Virus record (IMG/VR): IMGVR_UViG_3300035698_024877
Span: 31,338 to 95,337 of that record
Reading direction: 5' to 3' (one strand)
Source of the DNA: a virus
DNA: 64,000 nucleotides
The notes beneath the pieces were generated by a model. That model was not told where the DNA came from. It saw only the letters and a list, made by a program, of their open reading frames with translations, and did not search any database. Made by a program: the position numbers and the translations under genes. Position 1 is the first letter of the stretch; the number at the start of each line of letters is the position of its first letter. Below, in pieces: positions 7,610 to 15,594 of this stretch.

Positions 7610-7614
7610 TGAGT
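7591..7614 (+). repeat. 24-bp direct repeat at a gene start
   Basis: The sequence AGAGGGAGATGAGATATAAT plus GAGT is repeated exactly at 7912-7935. Both carry a ribosome binding site and ATG; the second opens only a 13-codon frame, so it looks like a duplicated start left behind. Confidence 0.75.
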
Positions 7615-7899
7615 AGCTTACCACCAGTACGATGCGGAAATTGTTTTTATTGGAGACGGAGGCATGGGTACCTAACCTGTGGTGGCATAGACAATGTTGG
7701 CATTTGTTTTTACCCTGCTTATACTTGTAAGTTATATCGAGGGAGCACTAATAAAGATGTAAAGTGGTTTTGGTTTTCTGAGTTAGGGCATTATGATACA
7801 GGCTGTGATCATTTCTTATTTGAGCCTTGGGTATTAGGTAGGTGGGGTTGGATAACTAAATTTAGAGCATGGTTTGCCTGGCAATTAAATGGGAAATAA
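7609..7899 (+). CDS. small Cys-rich protein with aromatic tail
   Basis: 96 aa. RCGNCFYW, YLTCGG and YTCKLY give the CxxC...C...YxCxxY layout of the small Cys-rich family; a C-terminal Trp-rich stretch (WVLGRWGWITKFRAWFAW) may be membrane-associated. Confidence 0.6.
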   Translation: MSSLPPVRCGNCFYWRRRHGYLTCGGIDNVGICFYPAYTCKLYRGSTNKDVKWFWFSELGHYDTGCDHFLFEPWVLGRWGWITKFRAWFAWQLNGK

Positions 7900-7963
7900 A
7901 GATTGCTTATAAGAGGGAGATGAGATATAATGAGTTTTGTAGAATTACGAAAAGAGGTAATCA

Positions 7964-8320
7964 ATGGTTAAACCTACAGAGAAGCAATTAAAGGCAGTGG
8001 CTAAGGCGTTGGATGTAAAAATAAGAGAACCCCTTCCCTACATTTATCTTCCAAAAAGAAACCAATTTTGGAAGAAGAAAAAGGAGTTTTCGGATTGGCT
8101 TCTATCCCCCGAAGGTGAGCGAGAGATAAAGGATTATTTGGTAGGTGATCGCCACGGCCTTCTCTCGGTTTATTATAATAAGGCGTTTTACGCTGATTGG
8201 GGAGTAAAAATAAAGATTCACGAGATTCCTACTTTAATTGAAATAACAGGTAGTGGCACGACAATGCAAGAGGCTCTATTAGATGCCATGATCAAACATT
8301 TGGAGACAACCAATGGCTGA
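7964..8320 (+). CDS. paralogous family A protein
   Basis: 118 aa. TEKQLKAVAKALDV at the start, LLSPEGEREIKDYL in the middle and GTTMQEALLDAMIKHLE at the end define family A most clearly here; 21550 is the closest relative. Overlaps the next gene by 8 bp. Function unknown. Confidence 0.65.
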   Translation: MVKPTEKQLKAVAKALDVKIREPLPYIYLPKRNQFWKKKKEFSDWLLSPEGEREIKDYLVGDRHGLLSVYYNKAFYADWGVKIKIHEIPTLIEITGSGTTMQEALLDAMIKHLETTNG

Positions 8321-8663
8321 CAAAGAAGTGATAGATGCTATTATTGAGAAGTTTGAGAAGGCGGATTGTAGGGAGAAGTTTAATGGCAACCTTAATGCTT
8401 GGCCCCCATGTTTAGAAATGGGACACAAGATTGATGATAGCTACTCTGTTGCTTTGGAGATATGCACAAGGTGTGTAGGTAGATTTAGCACCTTATTGGG
8501 AATAAAAAATATTAAAGAGAATTGGAACACTAATTATTGCCTTGACATTAAGGCCGGAGGTCTTGCCTTTAGAGAGGCGTTAATAAGCGATGACGATAAC
8601 AAATGGGTAATATTCAGAAAAGCCTATCTCAAAAAACTCAAAGCTAAAAGAGCGAAGATGTAA
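8313..8663 (+). CDS. paralogous family C protein
   Basis: 116 aa. It shares with the 21015 gene a C-x2-C centre (ICTRCVGRF / YCTKCVDKY), a conserved CL-x-IK segment and a C-terminus FRKAYLKKLKAKRA / FRPAYLKYLKAKRA. In both places it sits beside a family A gene, so the pair has probably been duplicated together. Confidence 0.65.
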   Translation: MADKEVIDAIIEKFEKADCREKFNGNLNAWPPCLEMGHKIDDSYSVALEICTRCVGRFSTLLGIKNIKENWNTNYCLDIKAGGLAFREALISDDDNKWVIFRKAYLKKLKAKRAKM

Positions 8664-9178
8664 TGCCAGATTTAAGAGAAAAGGACATCCAAAGTTTTAT
8701 CATGATGTGGAAACGCGGCCGTGGTTTAATCGTCCCTAATATTTATTTAAAATATGGAGAGGCTGACATTCTTTTTGTAACCAACGCTGGAATTGCCACA
8801 GAGTTTGAGATTAAAACATCCTTAAGAGATTTCAAGAATGATAAAAAGAAAACAGTAAAACATGGGATGTATGAACACGCATTTGAGAAAAAGGCAGTAA
8901 AGCCAGAAGAGCTAATCCCTAATTATTTTGTCTATGTTTTCCCGTCTGATGTTGAAATTCCCAAAGAAGATATGCCTAAATATTCAGGTGCTTTTAAGGT
9001 TACAGATAAGGCTGGGTTGGGTTATTATAATTTCTTTTCCTTTAAAAAAAGCGTTCATATTCATAAAACAAAATGTAATTGGGATAAGCTTATCGCCAGA
9101 AGTTGTGCTTTTAGAATGGCGGAAATACACCTAAAAAACTTTTATAAGACAAAAGAGGTGGGTATGTGTAATGCATGA
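8663..9178 (+). CDS. PD-(D/E)XK nuclease-like protein (MmcB-like)
   Basis: 171 aa. The motif EADILFV (D at about 34) followed by ATEFEIKTS (ExK at about 49-51) is the catalytic core of PD-(D/E)XK nucleases; the layout and length match the MmcB-type group of DNA-repair nuclease-like proteins common in phages. DLRE near the N-terminus supplies a possible accessory acidic residue. Probably acts on DNA; substrate unknown. Starts on the stop of family C gene 8313. Confidence 0.65.
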   Translation: MPDLREKDIQSFIMMWKRGRGLIVPNIYLKYGEADILFVTNAGIATEFEIKTSLRDFKNDKKKTVKHGMYEHAFEKKAVKPEELIPNYFVYVFPSDVEIPKEDMPKYSGAFKVTDKAGLGYYNFFSFKKSVHIHKTKCNWDKLIARSCAFRMAEIHLKNFYKTKEVGMCNA

Positions 9179-9398
9179 AGATAAATTTAAAGAAACTCAT
9201 TTTTTTGTAAATGAGGGATACGCTGAAATCTGTAGGTATTGTGATCACCTTGACACGTCTGACGGAGTTTGCGTCCATCCTGACTTAGGTGAGGGCTGTT
9301 GTATGGGGATAGAAGAAGGCTTTGGAACTTGTGATGCATTTGATAGTAATGTTAAACGGGCAATAAAAGAAAATACAAAAAAATTGGGATGGAAATAA
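9171..9398 (+). CDS. small Cys-rich protein
   Basis: 75 aa. ICRYCDHL, GVCVHP, GCCMGI and GTCDAFD give at least six cysteines in the small Cys-rich family layout. Overlaps the nuclease-like gene by 8 bp, so the two are co-translated. Confidence 0.6.
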   Translation: MHEDKFKETHFFVNEGYAEICRYCDHLDTSDGVCVHPDLGEGCCMGIEEGFGTCDAFDSNVKRAIKENTKKLGWK

Positions 9399-9824
9399 AT
9401 GAAAATAACAAAAGAGATAATTGAGGAGGCCGAGAAGATACAACACTTGATTGAGATTGAGGACGGAGAATATCCACCCATTGGCATGCTTTTGTACAAT
9501 AAACTCACTGGAGCATTGGGGGCTGCTGGGGCTTTAGGCACAGTAGAGTTTAATGACGGAACGATGTTATACGGATTTGAAACTATTTCGGGGGTTAGAC
9601 TACTTGGAGAATATCTTCGCATTCCCACCCTTGAATGGCTTTTAGGTGAAGTTCGGGGGTTGACTGAAGAATATTGTCTGCAAATAAACAAGGAGAATGC
9701 CGGGTGTTATGGACAGGTAAATGGCAACACCTTGGATAACCCCGATTTTGAGGAATGGGATTACATCCCGTGGATTGCCACCGCCAAGGCTTTAATAGAA
9801 ATGAGGAGGGAAAAAAATGTATAA
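9399..9824 (+). CDS. paralogous family B protein
   Basis: 141 aa. Family B is recognised by an N-terminal helix MKITKEIIEEAEKI, a central PTLEWLL and a C-terminal A-KALIEMRREK. Relatives are at 13449 and 42074, with a fragment at 42757. The centre here is Gly/Ala-rich (LTGALGAAGALGTVEF). Function unknown. Confidence 0.65.
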   Translation: MKITKEIIEEAEKIQHLIEIEDGEYPPIGMLLYNKLTGALGAAGALGTVEFNDGTMLYGFETISGVRLLGEYLRIPTLEWLLGEVRGLTEEYCLQINKENAGCYGQVNGNTLDNPDFEEWDYIPWIATAKALIEMRREKNV

Positions 9825-10062
9825 GTTGTATACGATAAAACAGACAAAGGGTAACACAATCGGCGATAGATCAATGCAGGCACGAAAATTATTAGATGAC
9901 ATGGGGATAGAATATGAACTGGTTGAGACTGACCCCGAAAATGGATGGGAAGATGGTGTTGTTGTTATGGTCGCAGCTGGGGTTGGTGATACGCCCTGTC
10001 TTGTTGACGGCGATTTAAGAATTGAGGGGTATTATGAAATTGAGGCTTATTTTGAGGATTAA
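9817..10062 (+). CDS. glutaredoxin-like protein without CxxC
   Basis: 81 aa with the beta-alpha-beta layout of glutaredoxin: an opening YKLYTIKQT strand, helix SMQARKLLDDMGIEYELVE, then the cis-proline motif DTPCLV and GYYEIEAYF. The usual active-site CxxC is replaced by KGNTIG, so classical disulfide chemistry is unlikely; the only Cys follows the cis-Pro. AGGAGGG upstream of ATG 9817. Confidence 0.6.
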   Translation: MYKLYTIKQTKGNTIGDRSMQARKLLDDMGIEYELVETDPENGWEDGVVVMVAAGVGDTPCLVDGDLRIEGYYEIEAYFED

Positions 10063-10065
10063 AAA

Positions 10066-10254
10066 ATGAAAGAAGCTGACAAGCAAGAAAAAATGGTGAG
10101 TGATTTGGTTGATTACTTTTCCGAGCGTGACAAGCAAATTATTGTAATCATAGAGACAGACAGAGGATCTATGATTCACGGTAAGGGGTTTGATGAGTGG
10201 ATTGTTTTTTGGTGTACAAAGATGGCCAACTCGGTTATCAACAAAACAAATTAA
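10066..10254 (+). CDS. hypothetical protein
   Basis: 62 aa, helical N-terminus (KEADKQEKMVSDLVDYFSER). Follows the glutaredoxin-like gene with only 3 bases between. Unrecognised. Confidence 0.55.
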   Translation: MKEADKQEKMVSDLVDYFSERDKQIIVIIETDRGSMIHGKGFDEWIVFWCTKMANSVINKTN

Positions 10255-10303
10255 CCTTCGATTCAGAAAAAAACGGGTGTATAACTTTTGCATAGGAGCA
10301 GAT

Positions 10304-10567
10304 ATGGCTAAATTTGAAAAACAATGGGATAGTTTCGATGAGCATATCATAAAAGACGTTAAGCTTATTGCAATGTCCAGAAATGGAAAGTCCATACTGG
10401 TAGAATGGGATGGTAAACAGCATTGGATTCCAAAATCTAAAATATGTGAGGACACAAGAATAGGTGAACATAAAGATAGAATTGATATTATTTCAAGCGT
10501 TGGGGATGTGGGAGATCTTGCTATTCTAACGTATCTTTATAAAGAAAAAGAGGCTGAAAATAAATGA
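10304..10567 (+). CDS. hypothetical beta-rich protein
   Basis: 87 aa, ATG 10304 chosen for ATAGGAG upstream. ILVEWDGKQHWIPKSKI resembles the strand pair seen in many small phage proteins that end in a W(L/I)P motif. Overlaps the next gene (AAATGATG). Confidence 0.6.
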   Translation: MAKFEKQWDSFDEHIIKDVKLIAMSRNGKSILVEWDGKQHWIPKSKICEDTRIGEHKDRIDIISSVGDVGDLAILTYLYKEKEAENK

Positions 10568-10818
10568 TGTATCCAATAATTTATGGTATAGCTAATTCTG
10601 ATCATCCTATAGCTGCAGCTATCGGAATACTCACTCTTTGTAGCATAGCTTATTTTTTTATTCGTTTTGATGATATTAAAAATAGTATTAGAGATAGTGC
10701 TATGCAAAAACCAAAGGTAACTAATGAGATGAGTACAAAAGAGTTTTTATTGGTTTTATTTGGTTTTGTTTTGCTTGGTTCAATAATGGGTTATATTTGT
10801 TTGTTTTTTTATTTTTAA
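10564..10818 (+). CDS. two-pass membrane protein
   Basis: 84 aa with hydrophobic helices at about 14-33 and 59-82. Unrecognised; could be a holin-like or host-membrane-modifying protein but nothing specific shows it. Confidence 0.6.
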   Translation: MMYPIIYGIANSDHPIAAAIGILTLCSIAYFFIRFDDIKNSIRDSAMQKPKVTNEMSTKEFLLVLFGFVLLGSIMGYICLFFYF

Positions 10819-10852
10819 AGAAGTATTTACATTAACGTTTTTAGGAGGATAT

Positions 10853-11359
10853 ATGAAAAACATGCTTATTGATATTGATTCAAAGAAATTATCAAGGTGG
10901 ATTAGGGATAAGAAAAAAGAGAGAAGGGGGAGAAGTGGGGTCGGATATAATTGTTGTCCAAGCGATTTTCAATCTGGAGTGGTGACTGGGTTTGATCTGG
11001 GGATAGACATATTTGTAGAACACATTGCTGATTTAATTATAGACAAGCGAATAGAAGAAGATACAGAGGAAAATAAAAATAGAGTGCGGATACATTATGT
11101 AAGAGAAAATGGGGAAGTGAAGAAAAGCACCTTTCTCCATTTAGTAATTGTTTATGGGATAGGATTAAAGCCTGGAAATAGCGCTTACATTGACGAAGTT
11201 AAAAATTTTGCTATAGTTTTTGATGTAGGTGAAATTGTTTTATATAAAATTTTTAAGGCAACTGATGAGGAGAGTAGGAAGTCTCAAGTGTTATGGTGGA
11301 AGAAAATAGATGAGGAAAGCCTCGCTTATTATGGTTGGAAGATAAGGGGGTTTAGATGA
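10853..11359 (+). CDS. hypothetical protein
   Basis: 168 aa, AGGAGG before ATG 10853. N-terminus is strongly basic (RWIRDKKKERRGRSG), followed by a mixed alpha/beta region. Last gene before a promoter-like element. Confidence 0.6.
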   Translation: MKNMLIDIDSKKLSRWIRDKKKERRGRSGVGYNCCPSDFQSGVVTGFDLGIDIFVEHIADLIIDKRIEEDTEENKNRVRIHYVRENGEVKKSTFLHLVIVYGIGLKPGNSAYIDEVKNFAIVFDVGEIVLYKIFKATDEESRKSQVLWWKKIDEESLAYYGWKIRGFR

Positions 11360-11386
11360 AATTTAAAATTTTATTCTGTATATGGT

Positions 11387-11407
11387 ATTTTAAAATATAA
11401 TAAAGTA
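11387..11407 (+). promoter_or_regulatory. repeated phage promoter-like element
   Basis: ATTTTAAAATATAATAAAG-TA, an exact core match in the gap between 11359 and 11423. GGT precedes it as in the copy at 16399. Confidence 0.7.
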
Positions 11408-11422
11408 AGAGGAATTTTATAA

Positions 11423-11629
11423 ATGAAAAAATTTTTAAAGAGTGAGGAAAATGAAAAGAGGGCTTGGTTAAATGAAAAAATCCAAGATATTAATAGTAGA
11501 ATTCGAAATAAAGAAAATAGCATAGCTCTTTTTAATGATTCTTTTAAAAGCAGTGAAAAAATGGCAATTGCTTATCTTTGTATTCAAAGAGAGATATTTA
11601 TTGAAGTATTAGATAAATTTTTTGCGTAA
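11423..11629 (+). CDS. hypothetical helical protein
   Basis: 68 aa, charged and helical (EENEKRAWLNEKIQDINSR), directly after the promoter-like element. Ribosome binding site AGAGGAA. Confidence 0.6.
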   Translation: MKKFLKSEENEKRAWLNEKIQDINSRIRNKENSIALFNDSFKSSEKMAIAYLCIQREIFIEVLDKFFA

Positions 11630-11652
11630 AAATATTACGATAGGTAAAATAA

Positions 11653-11877
11653 ATGGGTAATAGAATGAAAGATGTCCAACTAGAAGAGAGGGTGCAAAGA
11701 GACTTATTTAGAATACAAGAACGAAAGAGGATTATTAAAAAAATAAATAATTTAAGTTTGCTACTTGATAAGCACATAGAAAAAGAAAGTAGGGTAAATT
11801 GGATTATAGGTAGTTTTCTGTTTTTCTGTTTTATTGGCTTTGGTTTTATTGTGTTTTTACTTTTATTTACTTATTAG
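11653..11877 (+). CDS. tail-anchored membrane protein
   Basis: 74 aa: charged coiled-coil N-terminus (VQRDLFRIQERKRIIKKINN) and a C-terminal transmembrane helix (about 50-72, IIGSFLFFCFIGFGFIVFL). Topology suggests a cytoplasmic helix anchored at the C-terminus. Confidence 0.6.
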   Translation: MGNRMKDVQLEERVQRDLFRIQERKRIIKKINNLSLLLDKHIEKESRVNWIIGSFLFFCFIGFGFIVFLLLFTY

Positions 11878-11892
11878 TTTTATGGAGAAATT

Positions 11893-12267
11893 ATGAAATT
11901 TTTTAGATCAAAGACAAAAAAAGAAGAGCCTTTCGTTCCACAAATCAGAGATGATTATAAGGTTTTTACCAAAGAAGGGCGATGGGGAAATAATATCAGT
12001 TTGATTGGTGAGGCGGGGGTAATAAAAAAACGGGGTAACTATGAATATGTAGCTGTATCTGGTCATACAACCCCTTTACCTGAGAATGGAGATGTATTTA
12101 TAATGACGATACCAAAGACAGGTGTAAAGTTATTATTGGTTCTTTTAGATATTCAACTATGTAGAGACCCTGAAGATATGTGGTTTGGGAACGCATTTGG
12201 TATTAAACAAATTCGCTCACAAGAAGAGTTTGGTGAATATCTAGATAGAAAAACAAACTTATTTTAA
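11893..12267 (+). CDS. hypothetical protein
   Basis: 124 aa. Basic start, then beta-rich sequence (GDVFIMTIPKTGVKLLLVLL). TGGAGAAA upstream. Unrecognised. Confidence 0.6.
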   Translation: MKFFRSKTKKEEPFVPQIRDDYKVFTKEGRWGNNISLIGEAGVIKKRGNYEYVAVSGHTTPLPENGDVFIMTIPKTGVKLLLVLLDIQLCRDPEDMWFGNAFGIKQIRSQEEFGEYLDRKTNLF

Positions 12268-12283
12268 TAGAAGAGAAATAGTT

Positions 12284-12553
12284 ATGCATACAAATCGTAT
12301 AATATATAAAGTAAGAGATTTATTATTAACAAGACCATTGCACATAGAAGTATCACGTATAAATAATCTTTGGATATTAACGAATACAGAACTGGATATC
12401 ATATCCTATGGCAAAACATACGATATAGCATTAGATAGTTTTAAAGAAGACTTTGTGTGTATTTGGGAAATTATTGGTAAAGAAGAAGATAGTAATCTTG
12501 ATAATAAGGCAATCGAAATTAAAAATATTTTGAATTCTCTTGTATTTAAATAA
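12284..12553 (+). CDS. hypothetical protein
   Basis: 89 aa. The pattern NNLWILTNTELDIISYGKT followed by ALDSFKEDFV resembles the fold of small HicB-like or DUF1902-type proteins (strand pair plus helix), but the match is too weak to name. No HicA partner is next to it. Confidence 0.5.
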   Translation: MHTNRIIYKVRDLLLTRPLHIEVSRINNLWILTNTELDIISYGKTYDIALDSFKEDFVCIWEIIGKEEDSNLDNKAIEIKNILNSLVFK

Positions 12554-12568
12554 TTTGGAGGAATAACA

Positions 12569-12952
12569 ATGAAAAATCTTTCGTTTCCTATAATAATTGT
12601 AGTGGCGCTCATAACATTTTTTGTAACAATAAAAGTACCGAGTTATTTAGGAGGTACTTATAATGATGAAGCCTATCTATATGCACGGCATGATTTGTCA
12701 AATGCAGTTGAGGAGTTAGGCAATCGTTATAGCAGTTATAGTTGTAATTCTTTTAGAAAAATAAAGAATTATAATGATAACATTTTTGTGGTTGAGTCAT
12801 CTATTAAAATTTATAATTGGGAAAAAAAGACAGACATTTTTAATGCTGTGAAGGGGGGCTGGATTGATATGGATTATATTTATGTAGGTAGAAGATCTGA
12901 TACTGGTCATTTTGAAACGCTTTATTTTAAATTGATTAGTATTGAAGAATGA
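12569..12952 (+). CDS. exported or membrane-anchored protein
   Basis: 127 aa with an N-terminal hydrophobic helix (about 5-22, FPIIIVVALITFFVTI) and a mixed outer domain. TTGGAGG upstream. Ends in ATGA overlap with the next gene. Confidence 0.6.
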   Translation: MKNLSFPIIIVVALITFFVTIKVPSYLGGTYNDEAYLYARHDLSNAVEELGNRYSSYSCNSFRKIKNYNDNIFVVESSIKIYNWEKKTDIFNAVKGGWIDMDYIYVGRRSDTGHFETLYFKLISIEE

Positions 12953-13156
12953 AAACAAAAGAAGAAACAGAAGAAAGAGCAAAGTTTATATTAGAATTAC
13001 ATACGATTAATTTTAGATATAGCATCATATTATGAAGGAGAAGGTGACTATGAACGAACTAGCGCTCTTGAGAAAGAGGCACGAAAAAATATAGTTGAAT
13101 ATGATACATTAATGTGGGTTTTAGACATTAAGAAAGATAAGATTAAAAAACTTTAA
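12949..13156 (+). pseudogene. hypothetical gene with +1 frameshift
   Basis: ATG 12949 opens a 28-codon frame that stops at 13035. Dropping one base near 13010 continues as LILDIASYYEGEGDYERTSA and reads to 13156, giving a plausible 68-aa acidic protein. No long homopolymer is at the break, so decay is more likely here than a base-calling error. Confidence 0.5.
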
Positions 13157-13196
13157 TAATTTTTTTTGTTTACATTTTTGTTATATATAGTAAAAT
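13149..13196 (+). promoter_or_regulatory. sigma70-like promoter with AT-rich UP block
   Basis: TTTACA (13169-13174), 16-bp spacer, TAAAAT (13191-13196), with TTTAATAATTTTTTTT upstream. Closely matches the promoter at 1011-1060. Confidence 0.65.
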
Positions 13197-13216
13197 AAAA
13201 AGAAAAGGAGCGGTAA

Positions 13217-13474
13217 ATGACTAAAATAGAGAAAACAAAAATTGCGTTTTATATGATTTTTTGTTTTTTAACAGCTATTTTTTTAGTGTGCTTTTCCCCT
13301 AAAGAATATCATTTTAGTATGGGATTTACATTGGGGATTTTGTATATGTGCCTTCTATATGAAGTTTTTAAGCAGCAGGTTTTAAGGAAATTGGTTATTT
13401 TGGATAAAGGAATAACTTTTATAGAGAAAAGAATTTGTGGGGATGAAAATGAAGATAACAGAAAAAATAGTTGA
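13217..13474 (+). CDS. two-pass membrane protein
   Basis: 85 aa, AAAAGGAG upstream. Hydrophobic helices at about 10-26 and 36-52; basic cytosolic tail. First gene after the promoter. Confidence 0.6.
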   Translation: MTKIEKTKIAFYMIFCFLTAIFLVCFSPKEYHFSMGFTLGILYMCLLYEVFKQQVLRKLVILDKGITFIEKRICGDENEDNRKNS

Positions 13475-13844
13475 CCTGTCAATAGAAATTGGGGCGGAGC
13501 CAGAGGAAGGCTTGTTGTGGATATGGCGCGATGAGAAAGACAGGCACCAACAAATGCAAAATTTCCCTGAAATGCTACCTTTGAACACCATGTCAGAGAA
13601 AGATAGAAATCGAATTATTATTGTCCCCACCCTTGATTGGCTACTTAATGAAATAATAACAAATTTAGGTGATAAGGAAGATGATGTTATTTTATTTTTT
13701 GAGGGTTGTATAGAAACATGGCACTGTAAAATTGTTTCTTATTTAAATAATCTAAAATTTGTTGACGCAGATGAAACAAAATGGGGTGTGTGTGCAAAAA
13801 TTCTTTTAGAAATGAGGAGGGAAAAAAATGAGGAGAATAAATAA
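13449..13844 (+). CDS. paralogous family B protein
   Basis: 131 aa from ATG 13449. Shares with 9399 the opening MKITEKIVDLSIEI, the central PTLDWLL and the closing ILLEMRREKN. The region between is very different, so only the framework is conserved. Overlaps both neighbours. Confidence 0.65.
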   Translation: MKITEKIVDLSIEIGAEPEEGLLWIWRDEKDRHQQMQNFPEMLPLNTMSEKDRNRIIIVPTLDWLLNEIITNLGDKEDDVILFFEGCIETWHCKIVSYLNNLKFVDADETKWGVCAKILLEMRREKNEENK

Positions 13845-14025
13845 AGCAATAGCAGTAGATATTTTAATGCTATGCGTTGGGTTTGCGATGTTTGCTTTTT
13901 GCTCTATGGTGCTGGTAGCAGAAATGGATAAAAACTTTATTGGGCTTATGCTTGTTTTTGCTGTTTTTATACTTCTGGGCGTATTCTTTTTATTTGATGA
14001 TATAAGGGAAAGGGATATAAAATGA
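13828..14025 (+). CDS. two-pass membrane protein
   Basis: 65 aa: helices at about 9-30 and 36-57, short charged tail (DDIRERDIK). AGGAGGG inside the previous gene is the ribosome binding site. Confidence 0.6.
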   Translation: MRRINKAIAVDILMLCVGFAMFAFCSMVLVAEMDKNFIGLMLVFAVFILLGVFFLFDDIRERDIK

Positions 14026-14186
14026 TAAAAACAAAAACGTTGTCGATATTAGCTATATGGGCTATAGTAGGTGTACTTGCATTTCTTTTACACTTTAACA
14101 ATGGAGAAGAAACACTAACATTGATTACGATAGCAATAGTAGCTGTATTTGGGTGTGTGTTTTCGCTTTTAATAGTGGATATTTAA
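14022..14186 (+). CDS. two-pass membrane protein, possibly truncated
   Basis: 54 aa, two hydrophobic helices (AIWAIVGVLAFLLHF and ITIAIVAVFGCVFSLLIV). ATGA overlap with the preceding gene. A charged frame (FKTSNSKENAYEELIKEII) continues one base out of phase to 14240, so the tail may have been lost by a frameshift. Confidence 0.55.
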   Translation: MIKTKTLSILAIWAIVGVLAFLLHFNNGEETLTLITIAIVAVFGCVFSLLIVDI

Positions 14187-14251
14187 AACTTCAAATAGTA
14201 AAGAGAATGCTTATGAAGAGCTAATTAAAGAAATAATATAGGGGGTATGTA

Positions 14252-14437
14252 ATGAAAAAGTGGTTAATAAAAAAAAGGTATCATAAATATTGTTTAGGCG
14301 CTCCAGATGAATACCCTGAAGGGGTATATCAAAGATGGGCTGAAGAAGATATGGTTATTTTTTTTAAAATTGGAAGAGCCTTAATTGAATTGGGATTTAT
14401 TATAGCTTTTTTAACATTGCTATACTTTATGCTTTAA
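14252..14437 (+). CDS. tail-anchored membrane protein
   Basis: 61 aa: basic N-terminal half, C-terminal hydrophobic helix (about 42-60). GGGGGT upstream. Confidence 0.55.
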   Translation: MKKWLIKKRYHKYCLGAPDEYPEGVYQRWAEEDMVIFFKIGRALIELGFIIAFLTLLYFML

Positions 14438-14446
14438 GGAGATTAG

Positions 14447-14775
14447 ATGAAAAAGTTAGTATTGCTAATTATAATAATTTTGAGTGTTTCAGGTTGTATT
14501 GTAGAAAGATCAGTTTATGGTAAAGCTAAAGATTGTGTCCTCGAAAAATATCCGACTACTATTTCTTTTGATAAGTGCGAATGGGATATGCAGTGTTGTC
14601 CTTGCGTAAAAAAATATCTTACAGTAGATACTATATATCTGCGGAAGCTACCTACATTGATGAAGAAGGGAAAATTAAAAGATTAAAATATTCTGGCATT
14701 TTTGACTATGTAAATGGCAACAGTATTAAAGTGATTTATTTTAAAGTTAAAAAAGTGGGGGACAACTCATATTAA
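14447..14775 (+). pseudogene. lipoprotein gene broken at A7
   Basis: ATG 14447 encodes a clear lipoprotein signal (MKKLVLLIIIILSVSGC, lipobox Cys17). The frame ends at 14686 with poor protein-like sequence, while the +1-shifted frame after the AAAAAAA run at 14608-14614 reads on sensibly (ISYSRYYISAEATYIDEEGK...) to 14775. The repaired product is about 108 aa and would sit in a bacterial membrane, consistent with a Gram-negative host. Confidence 0.65.
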
Positions 14776-14824
14776 ATGGTTGTGGTTTCATTTTGAAATA
14801 ACTGGTCCTTGGGGGATAGAATGA
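14750..14824 (+). pseudogene. C-terminal fragment of a WLWF-family gene
   Basis: An open frame without a start codon reads THIKWLWFHFEITGPWGIE and stops in an ATGA overlap with the next gene. The segment matches the C-termini of the genes at 22953 (VKWLWFYLGVS) and 23160 (IGWLWFYLAIS). It is the remnant of a lost member of family D. Confidence 0.5.
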
Positions 14825-15009
14825 ATTTTAAAAGTGACACTGAAAGACTTCGGATTATATTTGAGATTATAGAAGAAGAGAGAGAGGAGGCCATCAACAA
14901 GATGATTGAAAATGACGAAGACATGGAGGCTAACGAGGTTTTACGTTTGTCGAGGACTGTTATTCTATTAAACAATATAATCGAAAAATATAAAGGACGA
15001 TTAAAATGA
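14821..15009 (+). CDS. acidic helical protein
   Basis: 62 aa, highly charged helix (EIIEEEREEAINKMIENDED). GGGGGA upstream. Overlaps the next gene by ATGA. Confidence 0.6.
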   Translation: MNFKSDTERLRIIFEIIEEEREEAINKMIENDEDMEANEVLRLSRTVILLNNIIEKYKGRLK

Positions 15010-15296
15010 AAATTACTTTGTTGTTGCTTTTAGCTATTATTACTGGTACATGTTTATTTGTAGCGATATTAGTTAGTATAATTGCTTTTACCGTTATAAA
15101 AATTCTCAAAAGAAGAGAAAAGTATTACAAAGATTATACACGCAATAATTGTTGTAAGAATTGTAAATGGTGGGTTAAATCTATAGATAACTACTTAATT
15201 GGAAGGTGTATGTATTATCCAGAAATTGTAATAGAAGTTACTGCTGATAAGTATTGCTCTTTTTTTATAAAGACAAAAGAAAGCCAAGGAGGCTAA
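15006..15296 (+). CDS. membrane-anchored Cys-rich protein
   Basis: 96 aa. Transmembrane helix at about 4-30, then NCCKNCKWW ... GRCMYYP ... YCSFF, the small Cys-rich family pattern on a membrane anchor. Confidence 0.6.
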   Translation: MKITLLLLLAIITGTCLFVAILVSIIAFTVIKILKRREKYYKDYTRNNCCKNCKWWVKSIDNYLIGRCMYYPEIVIEVTADKYCSFFIKTKESQGG

Positions 15297-15297
15297 A

Positions 15298-15594
15298 ATG
15301 AAAAATATTATAGTTATTATTATTACAATGGCTTTTTTAACTGGATGCGCAGGTGTTTTTAAAAAAGAAAAGATTGTAGATATGTCTCGTACTCTTGATA
15401 AAAAGAGGTATATGGCATCAGAAGTGATTGTTGATTTTGAACAGGATTATCATTATATCATTCTTATAAGACCAGATGGGAAAACAGTGTCTTATTATAT
15501 AAATACCTCTTTTTTAATAAGGTGGTATGGTGGCTCTTATGTCCCCGAAATTGATGTTTTTATTCTTGATCTTAAAGAGAGGAGGGTTAAATGA
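15298..15594 (+). CDS. lipoprotein
   Basis: 98 aa with signal peptide and lipobox (IIITMAFLTGC, Cys at 17). AGGAGG upstream. The mature part is a small mixed domain. Lipidation by host enzymes would place it at the inner or outer membrane; a superinfection role is possible but not shown. Confidence 0.65.
   Translation: MKNIIVIIITMAFLTGCAGVFKKEKIVDMSRTLDKKRYMASEVIVDFEQDYHYIILIRPDGKTVSYYINTSFLIRWYGGSYVPEIDVFILDLKERRVK

Noticed and set aside
12284-12553. HicB-type antitoxin
   Set aside because: The strand-helix pattern is only roughly similar and there is no HicA-like partner on either side.
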